A stretch of DNA of 64,000 nt from Marinobacter salarius. Lineage in GTDB: Bacteria; Pseudomonadota; Gammaproteobacteria; Pseudomonadales; Oleiphilaceae. The translations under genes were made by a program, and so were the position numbers. The stretch is from NCBI RefSeq assembly GCF_032922745.1, contig NZ_CP136693.1:372001-436000 (forward strand). The letters are read 5' to 3'. This document shows, one piece after another, positions 53,339 to 62,600 of this stretch; the first letter of the stretch is position 1, and every line of letters starts with the position of its first letter. The notes under the pieces were generated by a model. That model did not search any database, was not told where the DNA came from, and saw only the letters and a list, made by a program, of their open reading frames with translations.

Positions 53339-54484
53339 TCAGTCGAGCAGTTCGCGAGCGATCACCATGCGCTGTATTTCGCTCGTACCCTCTGCAATTT
53401 CCAGTACCTTGGCCTCGCCTAACAAACCCGAGACCGGGTACTCGCCGAAGATCCCGTAGGCACCGTGGACCTGTATGGCCTTTAGAGCCGCTTCCACTGC
53501 GAGTTCGCTGGCGAACAGTTTGGTCATCGAGGTTTCGTTCCGAAACGGTCGGTCAGCATCTACCAGGCAGGCGGAGTGCCGTACCATGAGCTCGGCGGCG
53601 TGGATCTTGGTCAGGATGTCCGCAAGCGGAAAAGCCAGGCCTTGATGCTTGAGGATGCTGGTGCCAAAGAGCTTACGGTCGCGGCCGTAGGCTTTCGCAA
53701 GGTCGATGGCCCGGCGGGACAGACCCAGCCCGGTGGCACCCATCAGGATCCGGCCGATGCTCAGCACGCTCAGGACCTGCTTCAACCCGTCGCCGCGTTT
53801 GCCGATCATGTTCCGGGCCGGCACCCGGACTTCGTCCAGGTAGAGCTCCACCGAATCCGCAAAACGCCAGCCGATCTTGTGGGACGGCTTGCCAACGTTA
53901 AAGCCTGGTGTGCCCACCGGCACCACGAAACTGGACAGGCCTTTTGGGCCCTTTTCGGGATCCGTGATCGCCACGACGGTGGAAAACCCGTGCAACGACG
54001 TTCCCGCATTGGTCGAGAACATTTTGGTGCCGGTGATGACAAAGTCGTCGCCGTCCTCTATCGCGCGGGTCTTGATATTGGCGACGTCCGAGCCACCATG
54101 CGCTTCGGTGACGCCAAAGGAGGCGATCATACCGCCGCCCTCGCAAAGCGGGCGCAACCACTCTTGCTTGAGTTCATCGGAGCCGTAGCGCGACAGCAGC
54201 GAGGCCGGAGCGCTATTGCACAAAAAGATCGCGGCAAAGGATGGCTCGGTGCGCGCCAGGATCTCGGCCACCAGCGCGGCACCGCGCACACCCAGCCCGG
54301 CACCGGAATAGTCCGGGTCATAGGCGGTGCCGAGGTAGCCCAGTTCGCCAAACGCCCTGACCATCGGCGCAGGGAACTCATGCCGCTGCAGATAGTCCGG
54401 CATCGCCGGCGCCAGTTCCTGTTCGGCAAAGCGCGATACAGCGTCTATCAGCATCTTCTCGTCGTTGTTTAGATCCAAAAGCAT
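53339..54484 (-). CDS. Acyl-CoA dehydrogenase
   Basis: 381 residues, CTGGAGAAG upstream. FAD-dependent ACAD features: LGTAYDPDYSGAGLGVRGAALV, ASFGVTEAHGGSDVANIKT, GWRFADSVELYLDEVRVP, AYGRDRKLFG, QVHGAYGIFGEYPVSGLLGEAKVLEIAEGTSEIQRMVIAREL. The catalytic Glu is likely in AEGTSEIQ. Introduces a 2,3-double bond in an acyl-CoA. Part of the catabolic module with CoA-transferase and crotonase genes. Confidence 0.9.
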   Translation of the reverse strand: MLLDLNNDEKMLIDAVSRFAEQELAPAMPDYLQRHEFPAPMVRAFGELGYLGTAYDPDYSGAGLGVRGAALVAEILARTEPSFAAIFLCNSAPASLLSRYGSDELKQEWLRPLCEGGGMIASFGVTEAHGGSDVANIKTRAIEDGDDFVITGTKMFSTNAGTSLHGFSTVVAITDPEKGPKGLSSFVVPVGTPGFNVGKPSHKIGWRFADSVELYLDEVRVPARNMIGKRGDGLKQVLSVLSIGRILMGATGLGLSRRAIDLAKAYGRDRKLFGTSILKHQGLAFPLADILTKIHAAELMVRHSACLVDADRPFRNETSMTKLFASELAVEAALKAIQVHGAYGIFGEYPVSGLLGEAKVLEIAEGTSEIQRMVIARELLD

Positions 54485-54537
54485 GAGACTTCTCCAGAAA
54501 TATCCGCCCGGCCATGGCCAGGCGCGAATGTGACGGC

Positions 54538-56118
54538 TTATGCCCGGGGGGCATCGCGGAAGAGCTCGGCGTCCATAATAGTCAGCGGTTCGCGGATCTG
54601 GACCGGCGCGAACTCCATCTGGCCCAGGACGTCTTTCTCAAGGTCTATCCCTGGCGCGATTTCCTCGAGCACCAGGCCTTCCGGTGTCACCGAGAAAATC
54701 GCCCGTTCGGTGATCAGCAGGGCCTCTTGCCCTCGGCCAACGCCATCCTGCAGCCGGTAGGTGACGTGCTCGGCTTGTTGGACGAACTTCTTCACCTTGC
54801 CTTCTCGCACGATGTTCAGGCCGTGCTCCTCCGAAAAGGTCAGCTCCAGCCCGCCGGTGGTAAAGGTGCCGGTAAACACCAAGCGCTTGGCATTTTGGGC
54901 GATGTCGATAAAACCGCCGGCGCCGGGGTTGGCCTTGCCGAAGCGGCTGACGTTCACGGTGCCATTGGCGTCGAACTGGGCGAACGCGAGCGCGGCAAAC
55001 TCACAGAGCCCACCGTCGATGAGGTCAAACTGGCTAACCCCGTCAATGACGGCCCGCGGATTGGTGTTGCAGGAGAACTGCCAGCCATTCATCACCACCC
55101 CGCCGTAGGACCCGTGCTCGGTGGTGAACCAGTAGTCGTCGATGTTGTCCTCGGTCAGCATGCCGTCTTCGGCCATGACCAGCGGTACGTCCGAGGAGGC
55201 CCCGAAACCGAAGATGGTCAATTCATGCCGACGAACTTCACGGGCGGCGCGGCGCGCTATGATCTTGCCGGGGGTCCCTGGCAGCTTCTTGAACTGGTCC
55301 AGGGGCCGCTGCTCTATACCCAGGTAGGTTGCGTCGAACGGTACTTCGGTGACCATCATCTGGTCGGGGGCGACCACGATTTTATCCACCAGCGCCGCCG
55401 GCACCGTTACGTTGATCGCCCGCCGCGAACCGCGCGGAACGATGCGTTTTACCTGGGCGATAACCGTGCCTCCGCTGGCCTTGACGGCCATGGCGAGCGC
55501 CAGTGTGGACGAAGTCATCGGGTCTTCTTCGAAGGAGAGGTTTCCTAGGTCGTCGGAGGTCGTCGCCCGCAGAAACGCAACGTCCAGCTTCCAGGTCGGA
55601 TAAAAGAGCATCTCTTCGCCCGCGAATTCCACGCGTTTCACCAGCTCGTCCTTCGCCAGGGTGGTCATCTTGCCGCCGGTCTGCTCCGGGTCAATATAGG
55701 TGCCCAGGCCGATGCGCGTCAGGTACCCAGGGCTCCTGCGCGCCACTTCCCGCAGCCAGTGCATGCTGGCGCCGATCGGCCAGCTGTACGCCTCGACCAG
55801 ATTGTTCTGGATCAGGCGCATTAACTCTGGACGGGCGCCGGTCTTGGGGTTGGTCGGGTTGATATAGGAACCCGACACCACGCGCTTCATCATCCCTTCC
55901 CGGGCGACGTGGTCCATGCCACGGATTTCGATGGAGTCCCCCAGCCCGCAGGGAAAGTAGAACGTCAGATCCCGGGGCGCGGCGGTCTGCTCAAAGCGTT
56001 CGCCGAGGGCTTTGAGAACATCGTCGGGCGTGAACCACCCAATGACGCCGACGCTCGAGACAACATCACCGTCCTTAATGATCGAGACGGCTTCCTGGGC
56101 TGAACAGATCTTGCTCAT
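54538..56118 (-). CDS. Family I CoA-transferase (propionate CoA-transferase-like)
   Basis: 526 residues in a single chain. The catalytic glutamate is probably Glu334 in TTEHGSYGGVVMNG, matching the E-x-G motif of Pct-like enzymes. FEEDPMTSSTLALAMAVKASGGTVIAQVKR is a conserved alpha-subunit-like part. Transfers CoA from an acyl-CoA to the imported acid. Four-base overlap with the crotonase gene. Gene order suggests it activates the substrate for the dehydrogenase and crotonase. Confidence 0.85.
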   Translation of the reverse strand: MSKICSAQEAVSIIKDGDVVSSVGVIGWFTPDDVLKALGERFEQTAAPRDLTFYFPCGLGDSIEIRGMDHVAREGMMKRVVSGSYINPTNPKTGARPELMRLIQNNLVEAYSWPIGASMHWLREVARRSPGYLTRIGLGTYIDPEQTGGKMTTLAKDELVKRVEFAGEEMLFYPTWKLDVAFLRATTSDDLGNLSFEEDPMTSSTLALAMAVKASGGTVIAQVKRIVPRGSRRAINVTVPAALVDKIVVAPDQMMVTEVPFDATYLGIEQRPLDQFKKLPGTPGKIIARRAAREVRRHELTIFGFGASSDVPLVMAEDGMLTEDNIDDYWFTTEHGSYGGVVMNGWQFSCNTNPRAVIDGVSQFDLIDGGLCEFAALAFAQFDANGTVNVSRFGKANPGAGGFIDIAQNAKRLVFTGTFTTGGLELTFSEEHGLNIVREGKVKKFVQQAEHVTYRLQDGVGRGQEALLITERAIFSVTPEGLVLEEIAPGIDLEKDVLGQMEFAPVQIREPLTIMDAELFRDAPRA

Positions 56119-56858
56119 AGCTTCACTCCGAACTTGGACAGCGTCGCCTTTGCGGCATCGTGCTGGCAGTTATTAATAAAGACCCGATTGGCCATCGCGT
56201 CCGTTACCTCGGCCTCGCCATTGATAAGCTGGCTGAAGAACTGTTTTGTTGAGGCCACGGCCGGCACCGGCAGGGCTGCGATACGCGCGGCAAGCTCCTG
56301 GGCATGGGCCAGGGCCCCGTCGCTGGCGGCAACATAATCGGCCACACCCAGGCGCTGGGCATCTTCGCCGCTCAGGACTTCATGCCCCCAGGTCAGACGC
56401 CGGGCCGTCACGGCCCCGACCCGCGAGACCAGAGCCTGCAACCCCCAGGGCGGCAACCAGCCGTTGGGTACTTCGGCCAGGTTCCAGCGCGCGTCGGCGC
56501 CAGTCACCACCAGGTCGCAGCAACTGGCAAGAATGAAGCCGCCGCCGAAAGCCGCGCCCTCCACCGCCGCAATCACTGGCGTACCCCGCAGGCCGATGCG
56601 ACGCGCAACGCCGGCGGTCCCGGCCTCATGCTCGGCCATTTCCACCAGGTTCATCTTGCCCAGCTCCTTCAGATCGGAGCCGGCACAAAAACTCGGGGCC
56701 GCACCGGTCAGCACCACGGCGCCGATGGTCTCGTCCCGGTCCAATTCGGCTAAGGTGCGGTCCAGTTCTTCGACCATCACTGTGTTGAGGGCGTTGCGAC
56801 GTTCGGCGCGGTCCAGCGTGACGGTCGCAACGCGGTCGTTCCTTTCTAGTTTGATCAT
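56115..56858 (-). CDS. Crotonase-family enzyme (enoyl-CoA hydratase/isomerase-like)
   Basis: 247 residues. Crotonase features: TLDRAERRNALNTVMVEEL, PSFCAGSDLKELG, EGAAFGGGFILASCCDLVV and WNLAEVPNGWLPPWGLQALV. The first catalytic Glu (in CELA of true hydratases) is replaced by Ile, while the second (AEVP) is kept. It may therefore be an isomerase, hydrolase or lyase rather than a simple hydratase. Overlaps the CoA-transferase gene (ATGA). Confidence 0.85.
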   Translation of the reverse strand: MIKLERNDRVATVTLDRAERRNALNTVMVEELDRTLAELDRDETIGAVVLTGAAPSFCAGSDLKELGKMNLVEMAEHEAGTAGVARRIGLRGTPVIAAVEGAAFGGGFILASCCDLVVTGADARWNLAEVPNGWLPPWGLQALVSRVGAVTARRLTWGHEVLSGEDAQRLGVADYVAASDGALAHAQELAARIAALPVPAVASTKQFFSQLINGEAEVTDAMANRVFINNCQHDAAKATLSKFGVKL

Positions 56859-56891
56859 GAGAATTACCTTTTGCTGCTATGGGTAGGGCGG

Positions 56892-58223
56892 TCAGTCGAG
56901 TTGGGCGCCGTCCCGGTTGACGGCGGCGCGCACGGCCAGTGGATCGACGCGGCGCGGGGCGATCCGCTCCTGTATGGCGATGCTGGCGGCGTGGCCTATG
57001 GCGTGGCCGTAGGAGAAGCACTGCGCGGTGACCCGGGCGGAGGCCATGGCGTCCGATTCGGCGGACAGGCAGCGGCCCGTGGTAAGCAGGGACTCCCCTT
57101 TTACCGGGACGAAGCACTCGTAGGGAATCTCGTAGTAGTCGTTGAACAGCCACTCGAGCCTGGGCTTCTCGCCGCTGTGCATTTCGATCGGCCAGGCCGA
57201 CCGGGCAATACCGCTACGTGACTTGGTGCCGGTGACCACGTCCTGGTTCTTGAGCGTGGCCAGGCCTCGCACCTGACGCGTCTGGCGGACGCCGACCTGA
57301 ACGCCGGTATCGTTGACGAAAGCGTTTTCGCAGCCGGTGAGCTGGTCGCGGAAGAAGCGGGCGTACTCCTGCACCTGCTTGCGTCCCTCGATCTCCGCCT
57401 CGGTGAAATCGGCCGCAAAGACGGGGTTCAACTCACGGCCGTCGCGGCCGATGATACGGGTGCAATTGCACAGCAATTCGTTCGGTCGTGGGGTCGGGAA
57501 CAGGAAGATCTTGGCCCGCGGCAACACATAGCTGCCCGAGGTGTTACTCTGCCGGATGGCCTCTGAGACATCGGCGCCGAGTACGCTGTCCTCGCCATAA
57601 CGGGCCAGGAACCGCTGCACATCCACGCCCTGGATCCGAAACATCATGGTCGGGTTCTGGACCACGCCATCGACCCCCATGAAGGTATCCAGTCCGGACA
57701 TCGCCGCGAGGTCTCCGTCACCGCTGGCGTCGATTGTAACTTCGGCCGTGACCCGCAACTTGCCTTGCTTGTTGTACGCGACAACACCGGCGATGCGTTC
57801 GTCGCCGTCCATCAGCACATCGGTGACCATGGTGTGGTAAACGACGTGCACACCAGCGTCCCTGAGCAGGTCGTCAGCCACACCCCGCCATACCAGGGGG
57901 TCATGCACCAGGGTAAATGTCTTGCCGTAGCGCACCGGTGGCGTCAGTCCATTTTTCGCGTTCATCCGTTCGATGAACTCGTCGACGAAGCCGAAAACCA
58001 GCCTCTTGGGCGGTGCGGTGTCGCTCTGATGCGCTTCGAATAGTCCGCAGACTGTCCCCGAGAGCCCGGCTACGGCGCCGCCCCCGCAAAAGCCGTAACG
58101 CTCCAGTAAGATGACTTTCAGACCGCGGCGAGCGGCGGTCACGGCAGCCGCCATGCCAGCGGCACCTCCGCCGACGACCAGCAGGTCGGCATGAATATCG
58201 GTTATCGGACGTAAGTCGAGCAT
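56892..58223 (-). CDS. FAD-dependent oxidoreductase (FAD_oxidored type)
   Basis: 443 residues. N-terminal fold DLLVVGGGAAGMAAAVTAARRGLKVILLERYGFCGGGAVAG, then TIDASGDGDLAAMSG and CLSAESDAMASARVTAQCFSYGHAIGHAASIA (C-terminal FAD site). Related to FAD-dependent proteins of unknown substrate and to fumarate-reductase-like flavoproteins. Between crotonase and TRAP genes in the same module, it probably oxidises the imported compound. Confidence 0.82.
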   Translation of the reverse strand: MLDLRPITDIHADLLVVGGGAAGMAAAVTAARRGLKVILLERYGFCGGGAVAGLSGTVCGLFEAHQSDTAPPKRLVFGFVDEFIERMNAKNGLTPPVRYGKTFTLVHDPLVWRGVADDLLRDAGVHVVYHTMVTDVLMDGDERIAGVVAYNKQGKLRVTAEVTIDASGDGDLAAMSGLDTFMGVDGVVQNPTMMFRIQGVDVQRFLARYGEDSVLGADVSEAIRQSNTSGSYVLPRAKIFLFPTPRPNELLCNCTRIIGRDGRELNPVFAADFTEAEIEGRKQVQEYARFFRDQLTGCENAFVNDTGVQVGVRQTRQVRGLATLKNQDVVTGTKSRSGIARSAWPIEMHSGEKPRLEWLFNDYYEIPYECFVPVKGESLLTTGRCLSAESDAMASARVTAQCFSYGHAIGHAASIAIQERIAPRRVDPLAVRAAVNRDGAQLD

Positions 58224-58259
58224 GATCCGCTCCTAAAAAAGTGTTAGAGAAGAGAAGCG

Positions 58260-59573
58260 CTACTTCATGAGGCTGGGCAGCCACATCGCTATCTGCGGGA
58301 AGAAGAGAACCAGCGACAATCCGATGAGTTGCAGCCCAATGAAGGGAATGACGCCTCGGAAGATGTCACTGAGACTGACGCCTTCCGGTGCAACCGCCTT
58401 CAGGTAGAACGCAGCCGGGCCGAACGGCGGGGTCAGGTAGGACACCTGCATGTTCATCGTGAACAGGATGCCGAACCAGATCGGGTCCATGCCCAGGCTC
58501 TCAACCACCGGCACGAAGATAGGCATGGTCAGGAGCACAATACCGATCCAGTCGATAAAACAACCCAGAACCATAAGGATCAGCATCATCAGCAGGATGG
58601 TCACGATGGGCGGTACCGGGAGGCCGGTAATCGCGTCCTGCAGAAACGCAGTGCCGCCTGCCATAGTGTAAACCGCCACCAGGGCCGAAGCGCCGAAGAA
58701 AATCCAGGTGAGCATGGCCACGGTGCTTCCGGTCTTCTTCACCGAGTCATAAACGGCATCCCAGCTCAGCGTCTTGTTCACCAGCGCGATCAGCAGCGCA
58801 CCCAAGACGCCGATAGCCGCCGTTTCAGTCGGTGTGGCGATGCCCAGGTAGAGGGAGCCAAGCACTGCGGATATGAGGGCAACCGGCAAAATCAGCGCGC
58901 GCGCCAGCCCCAACTGCTCCCTGAATGGCATGTCGCGCTCTTCCTGCGGCGCGAGCGGACCCAGCTCAGGATTGCGGTAGCAGAGGATCAGTACATAAAT
59001 GGCATACAGCGAGACCAGCAAGAGCCCCGGCAATACCGCCGCCAGGAACAAATCGCCGATGGACACCTGAGCCACCAGGCCGTAGATGATTAGCACAATA
59101 CTGGGCGGCAACAGCGTCCCCAGTGATCCCCCGGCGCAAATCACGCCGACCGCCAGCTTCTTGTCGTACAGACGGCCAAGCATTGCCGGCAGGCAGATCA
59201 GGCCCAGCACCACGATCTCGGCACCAATCACGCCGACCATTGCGGCCATGATGGTGGAGGCGGCCAGTGTGCCTATGGCGAGCCCGCCGCGCAGGCGCCC
59301 GGACCAGACGTGCAAGGCGTGGAACAGGCGTTCGATGACCCCTGCCCGCTCCAGGAGGCAGCCCATTAGCACGAACAACGGCACCGCGATTAGCGCGTAG
59401 TTGTTCATCAGGGTAAAAATGCGGCTGGGAATGAAGTACAGGGAATCGGGGCCGAACAACCACAGGGTCAAGGCCACCGCTGTCATGCCGGTAGCGAAAG
59501 CGAGCGGTATGCCCGTGACCAGCAGCAGTATCAGCAGCCCGATGGTGACGAGGCTGACTATTTCACCACTCAT
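58260..59573 (-). CDS. dctM: TRAP transporter large permease DctM
   Basis: 437 residues, about twelve membrane segments. DctM landmarks: IPLFVLMGCLLERAGVIERLFHALH, ICAGGSLGTLLPPSIVLIIYGLVAQVSIGDLFLA, LYLGIATPTETAAIGVLGAL and MQVSYLTPPFGPAAFYLK. Imports organic acids with sodium, fed by the periplasmic binding protein. Overlaps dctQ by 11 bases. Confidence 0.92.
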   Translation of the reverse strand: MSGEIVSLVTIGLLILLLVTGIPLAFATGMTAVALTLWLFGPDSLYFIPSRIFTLMNNYALIAVPLFVLMGCLLERAGVIERLFHALHVWSGRLRGGLAIGTLAASTIMAAMVGVIGAEIVVLGLICLPAMLGRLYDKKLAVGVICAGGSLGTLLPPSIVLIIYGLVAQVSIGDLFLAAVLPGLLLVSLYAIYVLILCYRNPELGPLAPQEERDMPFREQLGLARALILPVALISAVLGSLYLGIATPTETAAIGVLGALLIALVNKTLSWDAVYDSVKKTGSTVAMLTWIFFGASALVAVYTMAGGTAFLQDAITGLPVPPIVTILLMMLILMVLGCFIDWIGIVLLTMPIFVPVVESLGMDPIWFGILFTMNMQVSYLTPPFGPAAFYLKAVAPEGVSLSDIFRGVIPFIGLQLIGLSLVLFFPQIAMWLPSLMK

Positions 59574-60048
59574 GACGAATTTCCTTGATCGAGTTGATTA
59601 GGCAGACCAGCGTCTGCAGTGCCATCAAACCGGCACCGATTGGGATGGCGACTTTCATGTAGGTGGGCGCGAGGGAGTTCCAGCCCGCGCCACTACGCTC
59701 GCCCGTCATTACGGCGGGATAGGCCTGCTCATAGCCGTAATAGGTAACGATTAGTAGAAAGCCGAGCATGAGCAGGTAGGCAATGAGATCCATGCAGAGC
59801 CTTACCCGGCCCGGCAGGATGTTGTAGATCACATCAATACGGACATGGCCGTTGTTCTTGATCGCGTGAGCACCGGCTAAGACGTAGTGAATGCCGGCCA
59901 AGGCAATAATCAATTCTAGGGCCCATATCGTCGGGGAGCCCCAAAAATAGCGACATATGACGTCAAAAATCGTGACGGCAAAGACAATGAGATAAACAAG
60001 GCTGGAATAATTGCCGAGTTTCTGGTTGAAGGCGCTAATGAAGTGCAT
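59563..60048 (-). CDS. dctQ: TRAP transporter small permease DctQ
   Basis: 161 residues with four membrane segments (for example YLIVFAVTIFDVICRYFWGSPTIWALELI and LLMLGFLLIVTYYGYEQAYPAVMTGERSGAGWNSLAPTYMK). The GSPTIWALEL and GAHAIKNNGHVRIDVIY motifs are typical of DctQ. Bridges DctP to DctM. Confidence 0.9.
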   Translation of the reverse strand: MHFISAFNQKLGNYSSLVYLIVFAVTIFDVICRYFWGSPTIWALELIIALAGIHYVLAGAHAIKNNGHVRIDVIYNILPGRVRLCMDLIAYLLMLGFLLIVTYYGYEQAYPAVMTGERSGAGWNSLAPTYMKVAIPIGAGLMALQTLVCLINSIKEIRHEW

Positions 60049-60143
60049 TACTTACCTACGGGATAAAAGAGGCATTGATCTGCCGGAAGCATCGATTCGC
60101 TAGCGACCGATGCCTCCTTTGCAGCCCGGTTAGTTAAATTCGC

Positions 60144-61175
60144 TTAGTCGATTAGACCCTTCGAGCGCAGGAATTCGATCTGCCCTGCCACCGCGCGTCC
60201 GGCAAGATCGCTCCTTTTGCCGTACTCGCGCCAGATATCAACAGCCGCTTCACGAAAGGCCTGACGGTCTTCGTCGCTCCACTCCACTAATTCGACGCCG
60301 TCGGCTTTAAGGCGCTTAGCCGCTTCTATGTCCTCTTGTTCCAATGTTTCGATCATGTCGAGGCCGAAGGCCCGCACCCCATCGGTTAAAATTTTCTGGT
60401 TCTCCTTGCTCAGGCTGTTCCACGTCTCCAACGGGATAGACACATCACCTGCAGGCATAGAGTGAACGCCCGGGTAGATGGCATATTTAGCCTCATCATG
60501 AAAGCCAAGCTCAGCGTTCATCGCCAGCGTGCCCCAGTCGGTCGCCTCTATTGTTCCGCTGTCCATCGCACTGAAGACCTCGGAGCCTGGCAAGTTGATC
60601 GGCACCGCGCCGAACTGTGCGAACAGCTCTGAGGACATGCCCTGCGGCAAACGGATTTTCAGACCTTCCAGATCCTCTGGGCTCGCCACACGGCGGGTCG
60701 TTGGAATGGACTCGACACCCCACCACGCAACGCCGATGGGATACAGTCCGAAGGGCTCATAGGCCTCCGCCAACAACTCAAGGCCGCCGTGCTCATAGAA
60801 ATACTCCATGGCCTGGCGCGGGTCCTCGTAGGCCGCGTTCAGATCGCCAAGAACCGCAAACGCGGGGTCGCGGCCGGTCCAGTAAACCGTGGCAGGGTGT
60901 TGACCCTGCAGAATCCCCCGGCTTACGGCGTCAAGGGTTTCGGTAACGCCAACGACGGCACCCACCGGTAGAGGAACGATGTTGATCTGGCCGTCGGTTT
61001 TCTCCTTGACATCCTTCGCAAAGCGTTCGAACGCTTCTTGGTTGGCGGTCCCTGGCTGCCAGAGAGTCTGGATACGCCAGGTTTCGTTGTCTTGGGCACT
61101 CGCTGGGGATGCCGTCAGGAGGCCGGCAGCCAATATCGCGGATGACGTTGAAAGCAGCTTTTTAAGAGCACGCAT
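60144..61175 (-). CDS. dctP: TRAP transporter periplasmic binding protein DctP
   Basis: 343 residues from the ATG at 61175 (GGAG upstream). Signal peptide LLSTSSAILAAGLLTASPASAQ. DctP features: ETWRIQTLWQPGTANQEAFERFAKDVKEKTDGQINIV, RRVASPEDLEGLKIRLPQGMSSELFAQFGAVPINLPGSEVFSAMDSGTIEATDWG; the Arg in KIRLP binds the carboxylate. First gene of the transporter set; the GntR gene is divergent with 336 bases between. Confidence 0.92.
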   Translation of the reverse strand: MRALKKLLSTSSAILAAGLLTASPASAQDNETWRIQTLWQPGTANQEAFERFAKDVKEKTDGQINIVPLPVGAVVGVTETLDAVSRGILQGQHPATVYWTGRDPAFAVLGDLNAAYEDPRQAMEYFYEHGGLELLAEAYEPFGLYPIGVAWWGVESIPTTRRVASPEDLEGLKIRLPQGMSSELFAQFGAVPINLPGSEVFSAMDSGTIEATDWGTLAMNAELGFHDEAKYAIYPGVHSMPAGDVSIPLETWNSLSKENQKILTDGVRAFGLDMIETLEQEDIEAAKRLKADGVELVEWSDEDRQAFREAAVDIWREYGKRSDLAGRAVAGQIEFLRSKGLID

Positions 61176-61295
61176 GGGCAATCTCCATTTTTGTTTTCGT
61201 CGAGCGGGTCATCCGCTCAAAAAAGTGTGACGCCGCCCTCCGTGTGTTCCGGGGATCCTGGGGCAACCGAATGGACTCGAGATGCCAGGCGACCA

Positions 61296-61450
61296 TCTGA
61301 TATATCAGACACCTTAACGCTGACATATCAGATAAGATCCTGTCAACAGCCTTTTTCATTACGATAATCCCCGTATCTACGCCAGTAAAACAGGACTCAT
61401 CGGTGAAATTAGCTGCTATTATTGAGTCTAATACGAGTACTGATATATCA
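61296..61450. promoter_or_regulatory. Three TGATATATCA-type operators between dctP and the GntR gene
   Basis: TCTGATATATCAGA (61296-61309), a perfect 14-base palindrome; CTGACATATCAG (61320-61331), one mismatch; and TGATATATCA (61441-61450). Site 1 to site 2 centres are 23 bases apart, and the third is 62 bases before the GntR start. The GntR/FCD regulator encoded beside them is the probable ligand, controlling both directions. Confidence 0.75.
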
Positions 61451-61511
61451 TGAACGCTGGCTCAACAGCACATTTCTGAGCCGATACCTTGAGCTGAAAA
61501 AGGAAGGAAAC

Positions 61512-62249
61512 ATGGGAAAGAAAGGCGGCAAAATAGCCGGCACTAACTCGAGCAAGTCGCTACGGCCTATGAAGGACATCGCCTATGACCAGCTAGAGCA
61601 CCTGATCGTGCACGACCGCCTTCCTGCCGGAACCATGGTTTCCGAGGTCGATCTTGCCGAGCAACTTGGGATGGGACGCACTCCCGTACGCGAGGCCCTG
61701 CAACGGCTGGCCCGAGATGGACTGGTTGTTATTCATCCACGTCGAGGCGTCATGGTGTCGGAGATGAATATCGCCCGGCAGCTCGAATTGCTGGAAGTCC
61801 GCCGGCCACTCGAACAACTGATCGCAACCTGCGCGGCCCGACGTGCCAGTACTGAAGAACGTAACCTGATGCTGGAAAACGCCAATCTTGCGGAAGAGAC
61901 TGCCGCGGCTGGGGATGGCGACGCCTTCTTTGAGGCAACGCGCAACAATCATCTGCTGCTGGAGAAAGCTGCGCACAACGGGGTCGTGCGGAACGTGATG
62001 GGGCTTATTCACGGCAGTTCCAGGCGTTACTGGTACGCCCACTACCGCCAGTTCGGTGATCTTGAGAGAGCCGCTATCGCACACGCCAATCTGCTGCGCA
62101 GTATTGCTTTTGGTAAAGAAGCCGAGGCTAGCGAGAACGCCAACATACTGGTCGCTTATCTAGAAGAATTCACGCGGGCTACTGTCGGTTCATATGCTTC
62201 CAGGGACCGCGAGCCGCTCGTACTCGAGAAAGCCGAAAACAACAGTTGA
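61512..62249 (+). CDS. GntR family regulator, FCD subfamily
   Basis: 245 residues from the ATG at 61512 (AAGGAAGGAAAC upstream). Winged helix: AYDQLEHLIVHDRLPAGTMVSEVDLAEQLGMGRTPVREALQRLARDGLVVIHPRRGVMV. The C-terminal FCD-type helical domain has an EVRRPLEQLIATCAARR start and the HAHL-like ligand helices. Divergent from the TRAP/catabolic operon, with three palindromic sites between; a local repressor released by the imported acid is inferred. Confidence 0.9.
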   Translation: MGKKGGKIAGTNSSKSLRPMKDIAYDQLEHLIVHDRLPAGTMVSEVDLAEQLGMGRTPVREALQRLARDGLVVIHPRRGVMVSEMNIARQLELLEVRRPLEQLIATCAARRASTEERNLMLENANLAEETAAAGDGDAFFEATRNNHLLLEKAAHNGVVRNVMGLIHGSSRRYWYAHYRQFGDLERAAIAHANLLRSIAFGKEAEASENANILVAYLEEFTRATVGSYASRDREPLVLEKAENNS

Positions 62250-62600
62250 CGCTATCAGGATATCTACCTAATCTGAACTGAACGCACTGTGATGCGCCGG
62301 TTCTATCCTAATCAGTGTTCTCTGCGAGTTATCGCAATGGTGCTCGAAGTGACAATAGCTCCCGAAAGAGACGGCAGGCCCGGATAGATTCACTAAACGC
62401 AGGCGCTTAAGTGGAGGTCTCTTTCGAGTTCCGCCATTGTACTGGCTTTGTTCCTGGCTTCCATCGGCCCCAAAGCATCAAGGTCCCCTGCACCGACTGC
62501 ACCAACCTCGGGACCAACATTCTCGGCCCAAGCGGTAAGGGCCTGGACACCACCTTGTCCAACTTGGTAGGCAGAGTCGCCTTTGAGGTAGCATTGCGCT
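62250..62600. other. Gap after the GntR gene, no confirmed gene
   Basis: A minus-strand open frame (62393-62659) ends in an alanine/glutamate-rich sequence, AWAENVGPEVGAVGAG, but has no family I recognise and overlaps the GST remnant. It may be a remnant of another gene. Confidence 0.35.

Noticed and set aside
54514..55548. 344-residue open frame antisense to the CoA-transferase
   Set aside because: No domain or start signal; shadow of a good gene.
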